DNA from: Halorientalis pallida
GTDB taxonomy: Archaea; Halobacteriota; Halobacteria; Halobacteriales; Haloarculaceae
Length of the DNA stretch: 64,000 nucleotides
Assembly: GCF_004118325.1 (NCBI RefSeq)
Contig: NZ_RDFA01000002.1
Span: 1-64,000 of the forward strand
Direction: 5' to 3'
The notes under the pieces were generated by a model, which was given only the letters and a program-made list of their open reading frames with translations, did no database searches and had not been told where the DNA came from. How positions within the stretch are numbered: the first letter of the stretch is position 1; each line of letters begins with the position of its first letter. Positions 10,838-18,128 of this stretch are shown in pieces. The position numbers and the translations under genes are program-made.

Positions 10838-11065
10838 TTATTCCACCACGAGACGGTATACGACTGCCTGATCCGTGGTGCGGGAGTCGCGGACGATCTC
10901 GATGACGTCGCCCACGTCGGCCTCGTCGGGGAGCGCCGGGTCCGCACGCTTGATCTTCGGCAGGTCTGTTCGGTCGATGTTGTACTCCTGAAGCACGTCC
11001 TCGAGTTCCTCCTCTGCGAGGACGCTGTGGTCCGGTACGAGTTCGTGTTCGCTTACGTCTACCAT
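10838..11065 (-). CDS. rpoH: DNA-directed RNA polymerase subunit H
   Basis: A 75-residue archaeal subunit H (eukaryotic Rpb5 C-terminal domain). [19 protein letters not shown] and [11 protein letters not shown] are the characteristic segments. It is the first gene of the polymerase operon, with no spacing to rpoB2. Confidence 0.97.
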   Translation of the reverse strand: MVDVSEHELVPDHSVLAEEELEDVLQEYNIDRTDLPKIKRADPALPDEADVGDVIEIVRDSRTTDQAVVYRLVVE

Positions 11066-11130
11066 GTGTGGCCTGACTGGCTGGAGAAGGTTGCTGTCAC
11101 GAGATACTACAGCGTCCTTGCGGTGGGGAC

Positions 11131-11140
11131 CATTTAAGAC
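11131..11140 (-). promoter_or_regulatory. Probable TATA element of the RNA polymerase operon
   Basis: GTCTTAAATG on the minus strand lies about 70 bases ahead of the rpoH ATG. It is the only TATA-like site in this gap on that strand, and it implies a leader of about 40 bases. Confidence 0.4.
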
Positions 11141-11320
11141 TTGTCAAAATCCGCCGAGCGCCGCTATGCGACCTCCCGCCGCCGGAGACGGCGCGGGCGT
11201 GTTCACCGTACAGTACGGGAACTGCGCACATAGGAGTTTGGGTTATTGTGGGTCGTTCACACGCCGTCGGTCGACGATGGGTCGTGGGAACGGGTGACGA
11301 CGCGGGTCGCATTGGAAAGT

Positions 11321-11328
11321 CTTAATAC
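11321..11328 (+). promoter_or_regulatory. TATA-like element of tRNA-Asp
   Basis: CTTAATAC is centred about 32 bases ahead of the tRNA 5' end. Confidence 0.45.
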
Positions 11329-11356
11329 TGCAACCCGGGTACGATGAGATGCGTTC

Positions 11357-11429
11357 GCCCGGATGGTGTAGTGGCCCATCATACGACCCTGTCACGGTCG
11401 TGACGCGGGTTCAAATCCCGCTCCGGGCG
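11357..11429 (+). tRNA. tRNA-Asp (GTC)
   Basis: The acceptor GCCCGGA pairs with TCCGGGC. The anticodon arm CGACC-CTGTCAC-GGTCG gives anticodon GTC at 11391-11393. The T arm is GCGGG-TTCAAAT-CCCGC. The length is 73 nt, CCA is not encoded and no intron is seen. Confidence 0.97.
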
Positions 11430-11542
11430 CTTCTACTACGAATCACTCGCCTAGAACCGCGTAGCGTGTTCTCGGCACCGTGGGTAGTGAACGGCTGTGA
11501 AGGGTTTGGACCCTGGAAGACGAGCGAGGCGAGTATTCATCC

Positions 11543-11571
11543 GATTCAAATCCTGCTCTGGGCGCTTTCTA
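11543..11571 (+). repeat. Degenerate copy of the tRNA-Asp 3' end (att remnant)
   Basis: gattcaaatcctgctctggg and the following cgctttcta repeat tRNA positions 11408-11435 with three transitions and one inserted T. The copy starts in the T arm and runs past the tRNA 3' end, as expected for an attachment-site duplication. The 5' part of the tRNA is absent. The copies are 135 bp apart, so at most a collapsed remnant of an element remains. Confidence 0.6.
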
Positions 11572-11669
11572 TAGATGATAAATACAGTGTCACTGCGCGG
11601 TACGTTCCGACGAAATCAGTCGGAGACGATCCGAGGGTTCAAACGGGAATCCGAAGCAACAGCTGACGG

Positions 11670-12083
11670 ATGGGCAACACGAAAGACACGGGAGATACGA
11701 CCGAAGCGCGGATCATTCACGCGCTGATCGCCCGCGGATACAGCGTCTCGGTGCCGTTCGGGGATAACGACAGCTACGATCTGATCGTAGACGCGGAGTC
11801 GACACTCCATCGGGTACAGTGCAAAACCGGATGGATCGAGGACGGGTGTGTCCGGTTCAAAACGGCCAGCGAGACGACCGTCGACGGTGACGTAGTGGCG
11901 AAAGAGTACGGAGAGTCGATCGACGCGTTCGCCGTCCGGTGCAGGGAGACCGACCAGTTGTACTGGGTTCCGGAATCGAGGGCTGGCCGGAAAAACACCT
12001 ATCTCAGAATCGAGGCGCCGGAGATCGACCATCCGAGCGTCAACGATGCCGCGGCGTTCAGATTCGAATCCGCGCTTCCATGA
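11670..12083 (+). CDS. PD-(D/E)XK endonuclease-like protein
   Basis: A 137-residue protein resembling the small PD-(D/E)XK family found with group I introns and in archaea (PDDEXK_5-like). TTEARIIHALIARGYSVSVP is an N-terminal helix-strand. The active-site-like segment is NDSYDLIVDAESTLHRVQCK, with Asp in YDL and the QCK motif. No intron is seen near it. It lies about 100 bp beyond the tRNA-Asp 3'-end duplication and may be cargo of the element that made that duplication. Substrate unknown. Confidence 0.65.
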   Translation: MGNTKDTGDTTEARIIHALIARGYSVSVPFGDNDSYDLIVDAESTLHRVQCKTGWIEDGCVRFKTASETTVDGDVVAKEYGESIDAFAVRCRETDQLYWVPESRAGRKNTYLRIEAPEIDHPSVNDAAAFRFESALP

Positions 12084-12186
12084 CGGAGACCACGACTGTG
12101 GCCACGACCGGCGTCGGCCACCTACCGGTTCCCACGGCTGAGAACCCAGACCAAAGCGTATAGTGCTGGGCGACGATACGTCGGGT

Positions 12187-12843
12187 ATGAACAGCCGGGA
12201 CGACGCGCCGCGGGAGATGCCGAAGGCGCTGGTCGAGGACTACCTCCAGCAGGAGGCGGGGACGCGCGCGTTTCTCGACGATCTGCAGAAGCTGGCGGCC
12301 GAGGGGCGACACGCGACGGTCCGCGAGCGGTTGCGTGAGTTCGCCGAGCACTCGCAGGGAGCCTTCTTCGCGGTCGCGTTGAGTCTCGGGGGGTCGGCGC
12401 AGTTCTTCGCGGACGTGGAGGCCCAGATGGACGTGGAGACGGGCGGGAAACTCCGAGACCTGAAAGAGACCTACGGGAACCTGGCCGACGAGTTCAGCAT
12501 CGTCCGCTCGGAACAGACCAAGGAGCGGCACAATCCGGTGACGAGCCTGGGGACGGCGACGACCTACCAGGGCGAGGAGGAGGTGCCGCTGGTCGAGTAC
12601 ACGCCGCTGTCGGGGGAGGTGGAGCTGTACGAGGGCCGGGAATCGCCCGAAGAGATCCTCCAGATCGCGCACTTCCTGGTGCGGGCGACGACGGACGCGC
12701 TGGACGTGGCACTGGAGAGCGATCAGCCGGTCAACACGGAGGAGTTGAGCGCGCTGATCGACCGACGGGAGGAGTTGGAGTCGGAGCTGGGCGCGTTACG
12801 CGACCAGATCGACGAGTTGCGGCGGACGCCAGTGGACGAGTAG
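12187..12843 (+). CDS. Haloarchaeal hypothetical protein with C-terminal coiled coil
   Basis: A 218-residue soluble protein. The start is placed at MNSRDDAPREM, because the eight codons before it in the same frame include a non-conserved-looking MLGDDTSG. It is mostly alpha-helical. The C-terminal 35 residues (REELESELGALRDQIDELRR) form a clear coiled coil. No catalytic motif is visible and I do not recognise the family. Confidence 0.7.
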   Translation: MNSRDDAPREMPKALVEDYLQQEAGTRAFLDDLQKLAAEGRHATVRERLREFAEHSQGAFFAVALSLGGSAQFFADVEAQMDVETGGKLRDLKETYGNLADEFSIVRSEQTKERHNPVTSLGTATTYQGEEEVPLVEYTPLSGEVELYEGRESPEEILQIAHFLVRATTDALDVALESDQPVNTEELSALIDRREELESELGALRDQIDELRRTPVDE

Positions 12844-12845
12844 CG

Positions 12846-12937
12846 GGCGCTCCGAACGGAGTGAGGAGCGCCGGACGCGCGAACGGCGAGCGAAGCGAGC
12901 CGTGAGCAGCGGCCGCCGCGAGCGGAGTGAGCGGCGG
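12846..12937. repeat. Three tandem hairpins with a shared 11-nt loop
   Basis: Hairpin 1 is GGCGCTCC/GGAGCGCC (12846-12872, loop gaacggagtga). Hairpin 2 is ACGGC/GCCGT (12883-12903, loop gagcgaagcga). Hairpin 3 is CCGCCGC/GCGGCGG (12913-12937, loop gagcggagtga). The stems differ but each loop is 11 nt and fits GARCGRAGYGA. The array sits directly after the stop codon of the preceding gene; it could act in 3'-end formation or be a REP-like element. Confidence 0.75.
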
Positions 12938-13055
12938 CGAGAGAGCGGACGGCGGCGGTCGATCCCGCAGGTATGTCTCACAGTGACGCTCCGGCGTCGA
13001 GAGAGATACAAGAATTATATGTCGTGGGTTGGTACCCCTGTGAAGACACCCCAGT

Positions 13056-13361
13056 ATGGACGAGCGACTCAGGAACCAGGTGGAGAAGGAGCGCCGAGAT
13101 CTGACGATCCTGCAGGCGGTCATCGCGGACGGGCCGCTCGGGATCGTCAAGCTATCGGATCGGACGGACGTCCCCGAACACAAGGTGCGGTACTCGTTGC
13201 GGATGCTAGAGAACGACGGGTTCGTCGAGCCGACGCCGGAGGGCGCAGTGCCGGCCGACGACGTGACGGAGCGACTCGAACGGGTCAACGAGGGGATCGA
13301 GGAGCTGACCGCGCGACTGGAGCGCGTTCGCGACGACGAAGTCGTCGTCGACGAGTCGTGA
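13056..13361 (+). CDS. Small winged-helix DNA-binding protein
   Basis: A 101-residue protein. LTILQAVIADGPLGIVKLSD and HKVRYSLRMLENDGFVEPT form a helix-turn-helix plus wing typical of small haloarchaeal regulators. The C-terminal RLERVNEGIEELTARLERVR is a coiled coil, probably for dimerisation. A TATA-like stretch (attatatg) lies near 13014-13021. No target can be inferred. Confidence 0.75.
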   Translation: MDERLRNQVEKERRDLTILQAVIADGPLGIVKLSDRTDVPEHKVRYSLRMLENDGFVEPTPEGAVPADDVTERLERVNEGIEELTARLERVRDDEVVVDES

Positions 13362-13431
13362 CCGCAAGTCGGGTCGGCCGCCGCCCGGACACAGCACGAA
13401 CATTCATGGGGGCAAATTCACACGTAACAGC

Positions 13432-14385
13432 ATGGACGTGACAGGCGCCGCCGGGGAGTGTACGGCGGTACTCGACGAGGTACAGTCGGCGGTCATCACG
13501 GACCGGGCGTTTCTGGAGCGGGTGTTGACGGGGATTCTCGCACGAGGACACGTGCTGTTCGAGGACGTGCCGGGTGTGGGGAAGACGCTCACCGCGCGCA
13601 GTCTCGCGACGGCGCTGGGCCTCGAGTTCTCGCGCGTGCAGTTCACGCCCGATCTTCTCCCCTCGGACGTGACCGGCACGAACGTCTACAACGAGGGTGA
13701 CGGGAGCTTCGAGTTCGCCGAGGGGCCGATCTTCGCCAACGTGGTGCTGGCCGACGAGATCAATCGTGCACCGCCGAAGACACAGGCCGCACTGCTGGAG
13801 GCGATGGAGGAGCGCCAGGTCACCGTCGACGGCGAGACCTACCAGCTCCCGGAGCCGTTCTTCGTGATGGCGACCCAGAATCCCGTGGAGCAGGAGGGGA
13901 CGTTCGCCCTGCCGGAGGCCCAGCGCGACCGCTTCATGATCAAGAGTTCGATGGGCTACCCCGAGCGGGACGGTGAACTCGAACTACTTGATCGGCGGGC
14001 GAGTCGCACCGCGCAGGCACCGAGCGTCGGACCGGTGGTCGATCCAGCGACGGTCCGGGAGCTACAGGACGTTCCGGAGTCGGTGACCGTCGAGCGGAAG
14101 GTCAGGGAGTACGTGGTCGACCTCGGGCGGGCGACGCGGACGGACGAGCGCGTGGAGGTGGGCGTCTCGCCGCGGGGCATCCAGCGGTTGTTCGAGGCTG
14201 TTCGCGCGTACGCGACCATCGCCGGGCGGGACTACGTGGTGCCCGACGACGTGAAGGAGGTGGCCGACGCGGTGTTCGCCCACCGGCTCGTGTTGACCGC
14301 CGAGTCGAGCGTTCGGTCGGTCTCGAAGCGCACAGTGTTGAGAGACGTGCTGGACCGCGTGCCGGTGCCGACCGTCGACGAGTAG
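13432..14385 (+). CDS. MoxR-family AAA+ ATPase
   Basis: A 317-residue MoxR/RavA-type chaperone ATPase. Walker A is EDVPGVGKTLTARS (about residues 44-57), Walker B is VVLADEINRAPPKTQAALLE and sensor 1 is FFVMATQNPVEQEGTF. An arginine-finger region GVSPRGIQRL and the C-terminal lid follow. MoxR proteins are usually encoded with DUF58 proteins, as here: the stop codon is separated by one base from the end of the facing operon that contains one. It probably remodels or activates a vWA/DUF58 partner at the membrane. Confidence 0.93.
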   Translation: MDVTGAAGECTAVLDEVQSAVITDRAFLERVLTGILARGHVLFEDVPGVGKTLTARSLATALGLEFSRVQFTPDLLPSDVTGTNVYNEGDGSFEFAEGPIFANVVLADEINRAPPKTQAALLEAMEERQVTVDGETYQLPEPFFVMATQNPVEQEGTFALPEAQRDRFMIKSSMGYPERDGELELLDRRASRTAQAPSVGPVVDPATVRELQDVPESVTVERKVREYVVDLGRATRTDERVEVGVSPRGIQRLFEAVRAYATIAGRDYVVPDDVKEVADAVFAHRLVLTAESSVRSVSKRTVLRDVLDRVPVPTVDE

Positions 14386-14386
14386 C

Positions 14387-16036
14387 TCACTCCCGGAGTG
14401 ACGACAGCAGGACGATCGTCGTGCCGAAGGCGAGGATCACCGCGCCGGCGGCGAGCGTGGTGTCCGGGACCGACGGCACGAGCAGGTCGCTGGCGACGAA
14501 CATGGCGAGCAGGAGGGCACCGACGACGGCCAGCAGGCCGACGACCAGGCTCGCGCCGACGTGGACGAGTTCGCCACGCGTCGTCGCCGCGCCATCGGGT
14601 AGTTCTTCGCGGAGGCTGGTGGCGAACTCGCCGGTGTCCCAGACGACCAGCGCGGCCGCGACGGCGAGGAAGGCGACCAGCGACGAGCCACCGAAGAGGA
14701 CGAGCAACAGAGCGAGCGCGAACACGGCGGCGCTGGCGAGGGTGGGCCCCAGGGCCCGCTCGGGGAGGATCGGCGAGGTCACCAGCACGGACAGGGAGAC
14801 GAAGGCGACCCCGGCGAGGATGAGCGCGCCGAACGCGACCACCAGCACGGCGGTGACGACGCCCCCGCCCAGCAGCGACTCGACGGTCGGGCGGACGGTC
14901 GCTGGCGCACGCGCGAGCAGTTCGTCGCTGCTGAGCAGCAGGTCGGCGACGATACCGAAGAGGAGGGCAGTCGTGAACGCGCCCAGCGGGGGGGTCCCCT
15001 GCCGGAGCAGGTCGGCCTCGGAGAGGCGGCGGACGCGCCGCCGGAGTCGCTCGCTGACGAGGATAGCGGCCATCGCGCCGATGGCGAGGACGAACAGGAC
15101 GCGAACCCAGACGGTGGTCAACAACCAGACGACGGGGACGGCGACCGTTCCGAACCGGTCGGCGAGCGCCGCGGGCGTGCCGACGCCGGCGACGACCGCG
15201 ACGGTGAACAGGACGATGGCACCGCCAGTGGTCGCCAGCAGCGCCCACCCCAGTCGGCCGACGAGTCGGTCGAGTCTGTCCGTCGCCATCGGGCGCTGGC
15301 GCGGCGGGAACAGCTTCACCACGGGGATCGAGCGCAGAACCAGTCGAAACAGGAAGAGCAGGAGGAGAGCGTACAGGAGGAAGGTCAGCAGTGCCGCGCT
15401 GCCGGTCGGCGCCAGCAGCGAGCGCCCGAGCGCGAGCAGCGGATCGGGACTGTCGACGACCAGTCGGGCCAGCGAGCGGACGACGGAGTCCCAGGCGGCG
15501 ATGGCGACGACGACCACCTGCGCGACGGTCAGTGGGAGGAGCATCCCGACGAACCGCATGAACGAACCGGACAGAACCTCGCCCTCGTCGAGCGGGACGG
15601 CGGTCAGCACCGCACCGAAGCCGCTGCCCACAAGCAGGCAGACGGTCACGCTCGCGAGGTGGCCAGCGGGTCGGCCCACGTCGAGGCCGAACGCGACGCC
15701 GACGGCGAGCGCGATTGTCAACCCCATCGACGCGGGGGTCAGGAGCGCGCCGGCGGCGAACAGCACGGCAACCCGGTCGCTCCGGAGCGCGTACAGCCCG
15801 GCCGCCAGCAGGACGCCCGAGACGGCCGACACCAGCGTGAGCCGAACGCCGAGCAACTGCCAGCCGACGATCAGCGCTGCCAGGACGGCGACGAGACCGG
15901 CGAAGAGTGCCGAGAGTTGCATCCCTGCGGCCGTCTCGGCGAGCGTCGCGACCACCCCGTCGCCGGTGCCGAGGCGAGGCAACACTTCCTCGTCGCGGGT
16001 GGGGGCACCACCGTCTGTCGCACGCTCGTCGCTCAT
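14387..16036 (-). CDS. Polytopic membrane protein (DUF7519-like)
   Basis: A protein of about 549 residues, nearly all of it hydrophobic segments (12 or more predicted helices). The ATG at 16036 overlaps the stop of the upstream DUF58 gene (ATGA), which fixes the start; a longer frame runs back through the DUF58 gene but is not needed. It is the last gene of the transglutaminase/DUF58 operon. Haloarchaeal versions of this operon end with such a membrane protein. No catalytic residues are recognised; it may be the membrane anchor or channel of the complex. Confidence 0.75.
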   Translation of the reverse strand: MSDERATDGGAPTRDEEVLPRLGTGDGVVATLAETAAGMQLSALFAGLVAVLAALIVGWQLLGVRLTLVSAVSGVLLAAGLYALRSDRVAVLFAAGALLTPASMGLTIALAVGVAFGLDVGRPAGHLASVTVCLLVGSGFGAVLTAVPLDEGEVLSGSFMRFVGMLLPLTVAQVVVVAIAAWDSVVRSLARLVVDSPDPLLALGRSLLAPTGSAALLTFLLYALLLLFLFRLVLRSIPVVKLFPPRQRPMATDRLDRLVGRLGWALLATTGGAIVLFTVAVVAGVGTPAALADRFGTVAVPVVWLLTTVWVRVLFVLAIGAMAAILVSERLRRRVRRLSEADLLRQGTPPLGAFTTALLFGIVADLLLSSDELLARAPATVRPTVESLLGGGVVTAVLVVAFGALILAGVAFVSLSVLVTSPILPERALGPTLASAAVFALALLLVLFGGSSLVAFLAVAAALVVWDTGEFATSLREELPDGAATTRGELVHVGASLVVGLLAVVGALLLAMFVASDLLVPSVPDTTLAAGAVILAFGTTIVLLSSLRE

Positions 16037-17415
16037 CGGTCCCACCCCCGCGTGGTCGTCAGCACGTCCGCGAGCGCGACCTGTAGCGGGGTTTCGGGCT
16101 GCCAGTCGGTGGCCGAGACGCCCAACCGTTCGAGGTCGGTCAGCCGGAGGCGACGCTGCACGTCGACCACCGCCTGCCCCGGCGTGGGGTAGTTCCCGTC
16201 GACGGATCCGGTGACGTTCGGACTGAGGACGGTCACGGCGTGGCGGTTCGACAGCAGCGTCTCGACGACCCCGACCGGGACGTCGTCGACCAGGGGCGTA
16301 CAGAGGACGACCTGCGCGTGTGCGGGCAACCACTCCGCGAGGCGCAGTCCCAGCGCCGCCCCGTCGGAGTCGGTGGCGGCGTCGCCCTCGTCGGGGCCGG
16401 TCCCGGCCCCTTCCTGGGTGGCCGCCGATCCGGCACCGTCGGTCGCGACGGGCGTCCGCGCGGATTCGGTGGTGGCGGGCTCCGCGTCGTCGTCCTGTAC
16501 CCGGTCGAAGAGGTCGGACGCGGCCGACTCCGTGGCGGAACCGCGGCCCGGCGAGACCCAGTCGCGGTCGTTCCCGGGCGAGAGGGTCGTGACGCCGACG
16601 CGATGGCCCTCCTCGGTGAGCGTCACCAGTCCCTGCGAGGCGGCGTAGACGGCGTAGTCGAGCGCCGACGGACCACCCTGGGGCGGCTGACAGCGCGCGC
16701 CCGGTCGGTCGTCGACGACGAACACGACGGCGGCGGCCCGCTCCTGCCGGTACGTGACGGTCGCGAGTTCGCCCGTCCGAGCGAGGCGTCGCCAGTCGAC
16801 GTGTGAGAGGGGGTCACCGCGCCGGTACTCCCGGATCGAGTGGAACTCGATGCCGTCGCCGCCGGTGTCGGTCGGCGCCTGGCCCGCGAAGGGCGTGGTC
16901 GGGTCCTGTAGCGGGAACTCGTCGAGCAGCGTCGTACAGCGCAGAGTGTCGTCGCCGTCGGGTGCGAGCGTCGTCGTCCCCGTGACGGTACCGGCGAGAC
17001 TGCGACCCCGGACCGCGACGGTCCCGAACTCGTGGGCACCCCGCGGCGGTCGGACCTCGTAGGAGACGGTGGCCGACTCGTCCGGACGGAGCGCGACGCT
17101 TCCGGCCGGCGAGCCGTCGGGGACCGCCACGTCTTCGGGGACGCCGTCGACCAGCCGGAGGTCGGGGATCGGACGGTCGCCAGTGTTCTCGACGGTGAGC
17201 TGGACGGTGACGGTGTCGCCGGGGTCGACGTGGTCGTCGTCGAACGTCCGCTCTATGTACAGAGATGGCGGTCCGAGTCCGGTGACGTGGCCGTAGACGA
17301 CGTACGCGAGGGGGATGGTCGCGGCCAGGAAGAACACGTGGTCGCCGACGTAGAGGCCGAGGGCGCTGGCGAAGAGTGCGCCGACCAGCGCGCCGTGCCA
17401 GCGGGCGACGCGCAT
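16033..17415 (-). CDS. DUF58 domain protein, membrane-anchored
   Basis: A 460-residue protein. Two N-terminal transmembrane segments are followed by a beta-rich domain (residues about 55-180, DPGDTVTVQLTVENTGDRPI) and the DUF58 signature EFHSIREYRRGDPLSHVDWR with TYRQE. The vWA-like C-terminal half starts with VVFVVDDRPGA. An acidic low-complexity stretch (about 300-350) interrupts it. The ATG at 17415 overlaps the upstream stop (TGATG); a GTG one codon earlier is also possible. DUF58 proteins are the usual partners of MoxR ATPases. Confidence 0.9.
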   Translation of the reverse strand: MRVARWHGALVGALFASALGLYVGDHVFFLAATIPLAYVVYGHVTGLGPPSLYIERTFDDDHVDPGDTVTVQLTVENTGDRPIPDLRLVDGVPEDVAVPDGSPAGSVALRPDESATVSYEVRPPRGAHEFGTVAVRGRSLAGTVTGTTTLAPDGDDTLRCTTLLDEFPLQDPTTPFAGQAPTDTGGDGIEFHSIREYRRGDPLSHVDWRRLARTGELATVTYRQERAAAVVFVVDDRPGARCQPPQGGPSALDYAVYAASQGLVTLTEEGHRVGVTTLSPGNDRDWVSPGRGSATESAASDLFDRVQDDDAEPATTESARTPVATDGAGSAATQEGAGTGPDEGDAATDSDGAALGLRLAEWLPAHAQVVLCTPLVDDVPVGVVETLLSNRHAVTVLSPNVTGSVDGNYPTPGQAVVDVQRRLRLTDLERLGVSATDWQPETPLQVALADVLTTTRGWDR

Positions 17416-18128
17416 CACGCGTCGGTCACCTCCTGGGCCCCCGCACCGTCCCGCGCGGCGGTCTCGGCGAGGGGCGTCCCATCCGCGGCCCAGGTCCGGT
17501 CGGTCGCGTCGGTGTCGCCGTCGGTCGCGGCTTCGAGCGCGTAGACCGCCCGGAGCGTCCGGATCGTCTGACGGTGGAAGGCGCCGTGTTCGCTGAGCAT
17601 GTCCTCGAACCAGAGCCGGAGGGGCAGGTCGGGCGCGTCGGCCCCGCCGACGAAGGCCGCGGCGGCGGGGTCGTCGGTCCAGGCCCCCGTCTCGACGGCG
17701 CGGGCGGCGGTCTCCCAGTCACACCGGTGGGTGCGCTGGTACACGTCGGTCGCCAGCCGTCGGAGGTCCTCGCGGACGACCGCCTCGCTCTCGGCCGACC
17801 GACCGTCGACGCGCTGGACCGCCGCCAGCCGCTCGTCGAAGGTCTCGCCGACGACCGGCCCGGGCACCTCTCGCTCCGAGGGGTCGCCGTCCACGGGGAG
17901 CGGCGGCGGGCGCGAGGCCGTCGTCGAGGACCACAGCCCCTGCACGACGGCGATCAACCCGGCGACGACCGCGAGGCCGGCCAGCCCGACCGTCCCGGTC
18001 AGCGTGTCCATCGCGGCCACCAGTCGCGAGCGCGGGACCGGCAGGAGACCGGGCGCGAGAACGACGACGGCCGCGGTGAGCAGGGCGACCCCTGCCCCAC
18101 CGACCAGCAGGCGCGTCCGGGAGATCAC
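17415..18128 (-). CDS. DUF7269-like membrane protein
   Basis: A 237-residue protein with two N-terminal transmembrane segments (LLVGGAGVALLTAAVVVLAP and VGLAGLAVVAGLIAVVQGLW) and a soluble helical C-terminal domain that includes LRRLATDVYQRTHRCDWETA. The start is a GTG overlapping the transglutaminase stop (GTGA). It is found only within such haloarchaeal MoxR-DUF58-transglutaminase clusters as far as I know; its role is unknown. Confidence 0.7.
   Translation of the reverse strand: MISRTRLLVGGAGVALLTAAVVVLAPGLLPVPRSRLVAAMDTLTGTVGLAGLAVVAGLIAVVQGLWSSTTASRPPPLPVDGDPSEREVPGPVVGETFDERLAAVQRVDGRSAESEAVVREDLRRLATDVYQRTHRCDWETAARAVETGAWTDDPAAAAFVGGADAPDLPLRLWFEDMLSEHGAFHRQTIRTLRAVYALEAATDGDTDATDRTWAADGTPLAETAARDGAGAQEVTDA

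Noticed and set aside
11430-11669. Second tRNA gene after tRNA-Asp
   Set aside because: Only the T arm and acceptor 3' part are present; no D or anticodon arm can be drawn.
14421-16214. 597-codon plus-strand open frame
   Set aside because: Ser/Thr/Arg-rich shadow of the polytopic membrane gene; typical of high-GC third-position bias.
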